A stretch of DNA of 64,000 nt from assembly GCF_001544795.2 (NCBI RefSeq), contig NZ_FCOI02000016.1, forward strand, positions 62,001-126,000, given 5' to 3'. Numbering within the stretch: position 1 is the first letter of the stretch; every line of letters starts with the position of its first letter. The stretch is from Caballeronia temeraria (lineage in GTDB: Bacteria > Pseudomonadota > Gammaproteobacteria > Burkholderiales > Burkholderiaceae). Shown here piece by piece: positions 58,031 through 64,000 of the stretch. The notes beneath the pieces are model-generated. The model was not told the DNA's origin. It was given only the letters and a program-made list of their open reading frames with translations, and made no database searches. The position numbers and the translations under genes were made by a program.

Positions 58031-59749
58031 TTAAAGCGCGTTAGGCTCGTGCGCGGTGGGATTCACACCGGCGGCCGCCAGTGCTTCATGCAGCGTGTCG
58101 AAAATGTTGGATTCCCCGAGCACGCGCGTCAGTCCGTGGCGGTCCATATCGTTGCGCAAGAAGCGGTTGACGCGCCCGAAAATCACCGCGATGTCGCGAG
58201 CACGCAGTGTCTCGACCAACTCGCCGATCGTGCGCGCAGCCGAATAATCGAGATCGGTGATCGCGCCGGCATCGACGACGAGATGACGCAAACCATCGGC
58301 AGCCGTATCGACGAGCGTCGTCACTTCCGATGCGAACAGATGATCGTTCGCGTAGAAAAGATCCGCGCCGAAGCGATAGACGATCAGGTTCGGCGCGGTC
58401 ATCGCGGCGGGCGTCGTCGGCATGTACTGCCAAGGTTTGCCGGGCGCGACGGGCGTAAGAACCATCGTGTGCGGATGATAGCTGTGGCGCACGTGCCGCA
58501 TCAGCGACAGCGCGACGGCGAGCAGAATGCCGTGCTCGACGCCCACCAGCACCACCGCCGCCGCCGTGATGAGCGCGAGCGCGAACTCGCCGGGACTTTC
58601 CGCGCGAATGTCCTTCAGGTCCTGCACGTTGATGAGGCCGACCGCGATCGTGAACACGACGCCCGCCAGCGCGCAATGCGGCAGATAGCGCAGATAGCCG
58701 CTCAGAAACAGCAGCACGACGGCGACGACCACCGCGAACGCGATCTGTCCGAGCTGGCTGCGCGTGCCGGCTCGCTCGGCCATCGCGGTTTGCGTCGGGC
58801 TGCCGTTGACGACGAACGTGCCGCTCATCGCGGCCGCCGCATTCGCCGCGGCGAGACCGAGGATGTCGCTGTTGGTATCGACGTCTTCGTGATACTGCTG
58901 CGCGAAGACGCGCGCCGCGGCGGCGCTCTGCGCGATGATCATCACGAAGCACGACGCCGCGACGGGCACGAGATCGAGCGACTGCTGCCAGGTGATATCG
59001 GGAAAGCGGATCGAGGGCAGACCGCCGTCGACGGGACCGAGCACCGAAATCCCGTGCGCGGCGAAATCGAACGCCTGGCTCGCGGCGATGCTGCCGATCA
59101 CCACGATGAGCGGCACCGGCAGACGCGGCGCGAAGCGCTTGCAGCCGAGAATCGCGAGGATTACGCCGAGCGCGAGGACGAGCGTCGGGCCATGCGCGTG
59201 CAGGAGATGCCCGATCACATAGACGAGCTGGGCGAGACTGCGCGACGACGGATACGGCACCGTCATGCCGAAGAGATCGCCGAGCATCGCAATCGACACC
59301 TGCACGCCGACGCCCGCCAGAAAGCCCGTCAACACCGTGCGCGACAGAAAATCCGCGAGAAATCCGAGCTTGAAGAGCCGCGCGAGCAGGAGCAACGCGG
59401 CCGTCTGCAGCGCGACCATACCCGCGAGCGCGACGTATTCCGGACTGCCCATTGCGGTCATCGACGACACCTTGCTCGCGAAGATCGTCGCCGTAGCGGA
59501 ATCGGCGGCCACGACGAGATGCCGCGACGCGCCAAAAAGCGCGAACGCGATCAGCGGCAGGAACGCCGTGTAGAGGCCCGTCACCGCGGGCATGCCGGCG
59601 ATGCGCGCGTAGCCGAGCACTTGCGGAATGTCCATCGACGCGAGCGACATGCCGGCGAGCACGTCGCGCAAGGCGCCGGCGCGGTTGATCGGCACGATGC
59701 CTTTGAGCAGCGGCTTGCTCGACGCGGGTCTCCGGGTCGTGTCTTGCAT
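58031..59749 (-). CDS. SulP-family anion transporter with STAS domain
   Basis: Protein of 572 aa. About 11-14 membrane spans (about 30-430), with the SulP hallmark MSLASMDIPQVLGYARIAGM (about 34-53) and GLYTAFLPLIAF, and a C-terminal STAS domain (about 450-560) including HLVVDAGAITDLDYSAARTI. SulP proteins move sulfate, bicarbonate, dicarboxylates or other anions. AGGGGCC precedes the ATG. Divergent from the flavoprotein operon, sharing its control region. With no sulfur gene nearby, an organic anion of the local pathway is as likely as sulfate. Confidence 0.9.
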   Translation of the reverse strand: MQDTTRRPASSKPLLKGIVPINRAGALRDVLAGMSLASMDIPQVLGYARIAGMPAVTGLYTAFLPLIAFALFGASRHLVVAADSATATIFASKVSSMTAMGSPEYVALAGMVALQTAALLLLARLFKLGFLADFLSRTVLTGFLAGVGVQVSIAMLGDLFGMTVPYPSSRSLAQLVYVIGHLLHAHGPTLVLALGVILAILGCKRFAPRLPVPLIVVIGSIAASQAFDFAAHGISVLGPVDGGLPSIRFPDITWQQSLDLVPVAASCFVMIIAQSAAAARVFAQQYHEDVDTNSDILGLAAANAAAAMSGTFVVNGSPTQTAMAERAGTRSQLGQIAFAVVVAVVLLFLSGYLRYLPHCALAGVVFTIAVGLINVQDLKDIRAESPGEFALALITAAAVVLVGVEHGILLAVALSLMRHVRHSYHPHTMVLTPVAPGKPWQYMPTTPAAMTAPNLIVYRFGADLFYANDHLFASEVTTLVDTAADGLRHLVVDAGAITDLDYSAARTIGELVETLRARDIAVIFGRVNRFLRNDMDRHGLTRVLGESNIFDTLHEALAAAGVNPTAHEPNAL

Positions 59750-59843
59750 GTTTGGCCCCTTTTCCTGAAGAAGCGATCGTGCCCCAAGGAATACGCGATG
59801 CCAAGATCGTCGTCTCAAAAAGAGCTTGGCGAACGCTGTTGTT

Positions 59844-59864
59844 TTGGAATAGCATTCCACAATT
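59844..59864. promoter_or_regulatory. Operator-like element in the SulP / flavoprotein divergent region
   Basis: TTGGAATA-N3-TTC-N-ACAATT, with the perfect 15-bp palindrome TGGAAT-AGC-ATTCCA at 59845-59859. It is the same element as at 57933-57953 (18 of 21 positions alike) and lies 76 bp before the flavoprotein start. The GGAA/TTCC arms recall operators of IclR-type regulators. Confidence 0.6.
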
Positions 59865-59939
59865 AAAGCGAATTCTATGGCTAACACGCGTTTCGATTTG
59901 TCGGAGAAATGACGGCACGAATCGCGACGGAGCGGATCA

Positions 59940-61727
59940 ATGGCGGAGACACTGGACACACTGGGGCAGAACGAAACCTTCGATGTCGTCGTGGTCGGTG
60001 CGGGCGGCGCGGGTATGTCGGCGGCACTCGTCGCGGCAATCGACGGCGCGCGCGTGCTGCTCGTCGAAAGCACGGAGTACGTCGGCGGTACGACCGCGTA
60101 CTCGGCCGGCACGACGTGGATTCCCGCGTCGACGCACGCGGCGGGCGTCAATCGCGACGATTCATCCGCGAATGCCGAAGGCTTTCTCGATCGCGCGGTC
60201 GGCGGGCGCAGCAGCGCTGCGATGCGCCGCGCGTTCCTCGATGCCGGCCCGAAGGCGGTCGCGCATATCGAAGCGAATTCCGACGTGAAATATCGGGCGC
60301 GGCCGTTTCATCCGGACTATCTGTCGGAGATCGAAGGCTCGACCTTGCGCGGCCGCGCGCTGGAGCCGCTTCCGTTCGATGGCCGCAAGCTCGGCCGCGC
60401 GTTCTCGCTGATTCGTCCGCCGATTCCCGAATTCACCGTGCTTGGCGGCATGATGGTCGACCGCGACGACGTCGGGCATCTTCTGAACATGACGAAGTCG
60501 TTCGCGTCGTTCAGGCATGCAGCGAAACTACTCGCGCGTCATGCCCGCGACCGCATGAGTTCGCCGCGCGGCACGCGTCTCGTGATGGGCAACGCGCTGA
60601 TCGGCCGGCTTTTGTATTCGCTGCTTCAGCGCGGCGTGACGGTGCTGACGAGCACGACGCTTGAAGCCTTGCATGCGGGCGCGAACGGCATCGAAGCTGT
60701 GACGCTGAGTCAAGTCAATGAGCGCCGGCGTATCGGCGTGAAGGGCGGCGTGATCCTCGCGAGCGGCGGCTTCAATCGTCATCCGGCGCGTCGACGCGAG
60801 ATGCTTCCCGGCGCCGATCCGGCATGGTGTCCCGGCGCGCCCGGTCACCGCGGCGGTGCGCAGGATCTTGCGCTCGCTTCGGGCGCGCGCTTCGGCGAGG
60901 GCGCATTGTCGAACGCGTTCTGGGCGCCGGTTTCCGTGCGCAACCGCGCCGACGGCACGACCGCCGTGTTTCCGCATTTCATCATGGATCGAGGCAAGCC
61001 GGGCATGATCACCGTCGACAAATCGGGCAGGCGCTTTCTCAACGAAAACACGTCGTATCACCTGTTCGGTATCGCGATGCAGAAAGCGAACACGACGACG
61101 CCTTCCGTGCCCGCATACCTCATTACGGACTCCGAAGGACTGCGCAAGTACGGTCTCGGGATGGTGCGTCCGGGCGGGAAGGGCCTGGCGCCGTTTCTCG
61201 CGGATGGCTATCTCGTCGAAGGCAAGACGCTCGACGAACTCGCGGCGAAGCTCGATATCGACAAAACCGGACTCGCCGATAGCGTCGCGCGCATGAATCG
61301 CTACGCGCAAACCGGCGTCGACGCGGATTTTCAGCGCGGCACGACCGATTACCAGAACGCCAACGGCGACGCCAACTGGACCGGCCCGAACAAGTGTCTC
61401 GGTCCGATCGGCCAGGCGCCGTTCTATGCAGTGCGGCTCTATCCGGGCGATATCGGCGCGGCGACGGGCCTCGTCGTCGATACCGACGCACGCGTGCTGA
61501 ATCGCGACGACCGGCCGATCGGCGGCCTCTACGCGTGCGGCAACGACGCGCAATCGGTGATGGGCGGCGTGTATCCCGGCCCCGGCATCACGCTCGGTCC
61601 CGGTCTCGCGTTCGGCTATCTCGCGGCGCGGCACGCGACGGTGCGCGCGAAGCACCCGAATCAGCCGACGCACGACGATGCGCTCGATCTGCCGATCGAT
61701 CTCCCACTGCACGCCCACGCCAAATGA
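59940..61727 (+). CDS. FAD-dependent oxidoreductase A (KstD/fumarate reductase flavoprotein-like)
   Basis: Flavoprotein of 595 aa. FAD motif VVVVGAGGAGMSAAL (about 16-30), STEYVGGTTAYSAGTTWIP (about 44-62), and the C-terminal GLYACGNDAQSVMGG and GPGITLGPGLAFGYLAARHA that close the FAD site. The capping domain lies between. This superfamily includes ketosteroid dehydrogenases, fumarate reductases and several uncharacterised desaturating enzymes. Its stop overlaps the ATG of the second flavoprotein gene (ATGA). The pair shares layout, so the proteins may act on successive or related substrates. Confidence 0.88.
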   Translation: MAETLDTLGQNETFDVVVVGAGGAGMSAALVAAIDGARVLLVESTEYVGGTTAYSAGTTWIPASTHAAGVNRDDSSANAEGFLDRAVGGRSSAAMRRAFLDAGPKAVAHIEANSDVKYRARPFHPDYLSEIEGSTLRGRALEPLPFDGRKLGRAFSLIRPPIPEFTVLGGMMVDRDDVGHLLNMTKSFASFRHAAKLLARHARDRMSSPRGTRLVMGNALIGRLLYSLLQRGVTVLTSTTLEALHAGANGIEAVTLSQVNERRRIGVKGGVILASGGFNRHPARRREMLPGADPAWCPGAPGHRGGAQDLALASGARFGEGALSNAFWAPVSVRNRADGTTAVFPHFIMDRGKPGMITVDKSGRRFLNENTSYHLFGIAMQKANTTTPSVPAYLITDSEGLRKYGLGMVRPGGKGLAPFLADGYLVEGKTLDELAAKLDIDKTGLADSVARMNRYAQTGVDADFQRGTTDYQNANGDANWTGPNKCLGPIGQAPFYAVRLYPGDIGAATGLVVDTDARVLNRDDRPIGGLYACGNDAQSVMGGVYPGPGITLGPGLAFGYLAARHATVRAKHPNQPTHDDALDLPIDLPLHAHAK

Positions 61728-63463
61728 AGCTCGAACCGATTCTCGAATGCGACGTCCTCGTGCTGGGTTCCGGCGCGGGCGGTTTGTCGACGGCCGTCAC
61801 CGCGGCGACGCGCGGCTTGTCCGTGCTCGTCTGCGAGAAGGAAGACGTGTTCGGCGGCACGACCGCGTGGTCGGGCGGCTGGATGTGGATTCCGCGCAAT
61901 CCGCTGGCGACGCGCGCGGGCATCGTCGAAGATGAAAGCGCGCCGCGCACGTACCTGAAAAGCGAACTCGGCGCGCATTTCGATGCCGCCAAAGCCGATG
62001 CGCTCATCGAACACGGCCCGCGCATGATCGAATTCTTCGAGCGCAATACGTCGATGCGCTTCATCGACGGCAATCGCATTCCCGATTTCCACACGACGCA
62101 AGGCGCGGCGACGGGCGGGCGCTCCGTCTGCGCGATGCCGTTCGACGGGCGCGAGCTCGGGCCGCTCATCGACAAGCTGCGTGCGCCTCTGGCCGAAGTG
62201 ACGATCAAGGGCATGGCGATCGCATCGGGACAGGATCTCGCGCATTTCCTCAACGCGACGCGCAGCGCGAAGTCGGCGTGGCATGTCACGAAGCGCTTTG
62301 CGGCGTTCGCGTGGCACATGCTGCGTCATCGGCGTTCGATGCATCTCGTGAACGGCAATGCGCTCGTCGCGCGGCTGCTGAAGTCGGCGGCGGATCGCGG
62401 CGTCGATCTGCGCACGCGGGCGAAGGCGGTGTCGCTGACGCGCGAGGCGGATCGCGTGACGGGCGCGCGCGTCGAGATCGAAGGCGTGATGCACGACGTG
62501 CGCGCGCGGCGCGGCGTCGTGCTCGCGTGCGGCGGTTATCCGCACGACGCGAAGCGGCAAACGGAGACGTTTCCGGTCATGCCGCACTGGTCGGCCGCGC
62601 CGAAGAGCAATACCGGCGATGGCATTCGCCTGGGCGAAGACGCCGGCGCGCATTTCGACGCGACGCTCGACGCGCCCGCCGCGTGGGCGCCCGTGTCGCT
62701 CGTGCCGAAATCCGGCGGACGCGAGGTCGCGTTTCCGCATCTGATCGAGCGCGCGAAGCCGGGCGTGATCGCGGTGACGCGCGCGGGCAGGCGCTTCACG
62801 AACGAGGCGTCGTCGTATTACGACTTCATCTCGGCGCTCATCGGCACGACGTCGCCGGGCGAAGAGACGTGCGCATGGCTCGTTTGCGATCATCGGTTTC
62901 AGCGCAGATATGGCCTCGGTTTCGCGAAGCCGTTTCCGTTTCCACTCGGGCCTTACGAGCGTTCGGGCTATTTGAAGTCCGCGCCGACGCTCGAAGCGCT
63001 CGCGCAGCAATGCGGCATCGATGCGCGCGGCCTCGCCGATACCGTCGCCACGTACAACGGCTACGCGAAAGACGGCTTCGATCCGCAATTCCACAAAGGC
63101 TCGACGCCGTATAACCGCGTGCAGGGCGATGCATCGCACAAGCCCAATCCGTGTCTCGCGCCGATCGTCGACGGTCCGTTTCATGCGGTGAAGATCGTAC
63201 CCGGCAGCCTCGGCACGTTCGCGGGTTTGTCGACGGATGCGCACTCGCGCGTGCTCGACGAAGCGCGCGCGCCGATTCCCGGCCTCTACGCCGTCGGCAA
63301 CGACGCCGCGAGCATGATGGGCGGCCACTATCCCGCGGGCGGCATCACGCTCGGACCCGCGATGACCTTCGGCTATCTCGCGGGCCTCGAACTCGCCGAA
63401 CCGGCGCGCGAAGACAGCATCACGAATCTCTCCAACTTCAAACAGGCAAGGACTCTGCAATGA
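61724..63463 (+). CDS. FAD-dependent oxidoreductase B (tandem paralogue)
   Basis: Flavoprotein of 579 aa, same family as its neighbour. FAD motif VLVLGSGAGGLSTAV (about 11-25), EDVFGGTTAWSGGWMWIPRN (about 40-59), and GLYAVGNDAASMMGGHYPAG followed by GITLGPAMTFGYLAGL. The tandem pair probably arose by duplication, but the two have diverged across the capping domain. Overlaps A upstream and the NIPSNAP gene downstream (ATGA both times), so all three are translated in a coupled way. Confidence 0.88.
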   Translation: MKLEPILECDVLVLGSGAGGLSTAVTAATRGLSVLVCEKEDVFGGTTAWSGGWMWIPRNPLATRAGIVEDESAPRTYLKSELGAHFDAAKADALIEHGPRMIEFFERNTSMRFIDGNRIPDFHTTQGAATGGRSVCAMPFDGRELGPLIDKLRAPLAEVTIKGMAIASGQDLAHFLNATRSAKSAWHVTKRFAAFAWHMLRHRRSMHLVNGNALVARLLKSAADRGVDLRTRAKAVSLTREADRVTGARVEIEGVMHDVRARRGVVLACGGYPHDAKRQTETFPVMPHWSAAPKSNTGDGIRLGEDAGAHFDATLDAPAAWAPVSLVPKSGGREVAFPHLIERAKPGVIAVTRAGRRFTNEASSYYDFISALIGTTSPGEETCAWLVCDHRFQRRYGLGFAKPFPFPLGPYERSGYLKSAPTLEALAQQCGIDARGLADTVATYNGYAKDGFDPQFHKGSTPYNRVQGDASHKPNPCLAPIVDGPFHAVKIVPGSLGTFAGLSTDAHSRVLDEARAPIPGLYAVGNDAASMMGGHYPAGGITLGPAMTFGYLAGLELAEPAREDSITNLSNFKQARTLQ

Positions 63464-64000
63464 CTCTGTACGACACGGTCACATTGACGGTGAAGATCGG
63501 CGCGAATGCGCAGGTTTTCGAGAACATCAAGGCAAGCAGCGACGCGCCCGGCTCGACGCTGCTCGGCTGCTGGTATTCGGATATCGGCGCGCTCGGCAAG
63601 GTCATGGTGCTGCGCGGTTTCGAATCGGAAGCGGCGTTGATCGGCGAGCGGCGGCGTCTCCTGCTCGAAGGCAATCCGTTCGGCTGCGGCGAGTTCATCG
63701 TCGACGTCGAAGTGAACAGCTACGCGCTCTTTCCGTTCCTGCCGCCGATCGAGCCGGCCGTGCACGGCGGCATCTACGAGATGCGCGTCTACGGCACGAA
63801 GCTCGCGAGCCTGCAGCACACGATCGATGCGTGGCAAAACGCCGTGCCGGAGCGCACGAAGCGCTCGCCGCTCATCGGCGCAATGTACGCGCTCGACGGC
63901 GCCGTGCCGCGCTTTCTGAACATCTGGCCGTACCCGAGCGTGGACGAGCGCTCGCGGATTCGCGCCGAAGCCGTGAAGGACGGCATCTGGCCGCCGAAGG
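63460..64000 (+). CDS. NIPSNAP-family protein (truncated by the window end)
   Basis: First 180 residues of a protein starting MTLYDTVTLTVKIGANAQVF. Two ferredoxin-like units, the second with GGIYEMRVYGTKLASLQHTI and FLNIWPYPSVDERSRIRAEA, are typical of NIPSNAP (the EthD/ABM dimeric barrel superfamily). Members are known in catabolic operons but their reactions are mostly unknown. The ATG overlaps the TGA of flavoprotein B. The frame is open at base 64000, so the C-terminus is outside the window. Confidence 0.85.
   Translation, partial: MTLYDTVTLTVKIGANAQVFENIKASSDAPGSTLLGCWYSDIGALGKVMVLRGFESEAALIGERRRLLLEGNPFGCGEFIVDVEVNSYALFPFLPPIEPAVHGGIYEMRVYGTKLASLQHTIDAWQNAVPERTKRSPLIGAMYALDGAVPRFLNIWPYPSVDERSRIRAEAVKDGIWPPK

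Noticed and set aside
58049..59866. Long plus-strand open frame opposite the SulP gene
   Set aside because: The SulP frame has clear membrane spans and a STAS domain; the other frame is a polar shadow.
1..64000. CRISPR arrays, IS elements, prophage, integrases, tRNA or rRNA genes
   Set aside because: None seen. Repeats found are short and local; the IS630-like domain has no transposase catalytic part or inverted repeats.

Overview
The window looks like a stretch of a Burkholderiaceae chromosome, most like Paraburkholderia, Caballeronia or Burkholderia. The evidence is uniformly GC-rich coding DNA, strong GC third-position bias (every real gene throws long open frames on the other strand), and typical content: rhamnose oxidation genes, paired IclR regulators, an H-NS-like protein, a second infA and mmsAB. 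No tRNA, rRNA, IS element, integrase, phage gene or CRISPR array was seen. It reads as a metabolic, accessory-rich chromosomal segment rather than an island.

Layout. 0-6 kb: a GST, a NERD-helicase fusion, and a hybrid sensor kinase facing a BetR-type response regulator. 6-17.3 kb: a complete-looking non-phosphorylating L-rhamnose module, made of four enzymes, a mutarotase, an MFS permease, a four-gene ABC importer and a LysR regulator. It forms two operons whose promoters share a conserved element of about 58 bp. 17.3-30 kb: mostly small conserved or regulatory proteins, plus a luciferase-like monooxygenase, a PhnD-like protein paired with a fatty acid desaturase, a Ni/Co permease, an FNT channel, two lipoprotein or small-protein genes, a solo FtsI-like transpeptidase and an arylamine N-acetyltransferase. 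30-33.5 kb: zwf, a polyphosphate-glucokinase-like ROK kinase and a HAD phosphatase in one operon. 33.7-37.4 kb: infA, corA, and a bactofilin / coiled-coil / M23 peptidase cell-shape module.

37.6-41.3 kb: a LysR regulator divergent from mmsA-mmsB (valine / methylmalonate semialdehyde). 41.5-47 kb: a membrane protein, a pyridine nucleotide-disulfide oxidoreductase, an SDR, and glgC-glgA. 47.5-53 kb: pdxY, two overlapping iclR genes, and a divergent metallo-beta-lactamase-fold protein, MFS permease and small enzyme-like protein. The iclR/MBL promoters overlap back to back around a palindrome. 53-56.8 kb: DinB, an alpha/beta hydrolase, a TPR-glycosyltransferase and a lipoprotein.

57-64 kb is the least explained part. 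It has a shikimate-dehydrogenase-like enzyme, a SulP transporter with a STAS domain, two tandem KstD/fumarate-reductase-like flavoproteins and a NIPSNAP protein cut by the window end. Two intergenic regions here carry a nearly identical 21-bp element (TTGGAATA, three free bases, then TTC-N-ACAATT). This suggests that the shikimate-dehydrogenase-like gene, SulP and the flavoprotein operon form one regulon, and it is my best candidate for an undescribed catabolic system. All coordinates and motifs were read by eye; no database search was possible.
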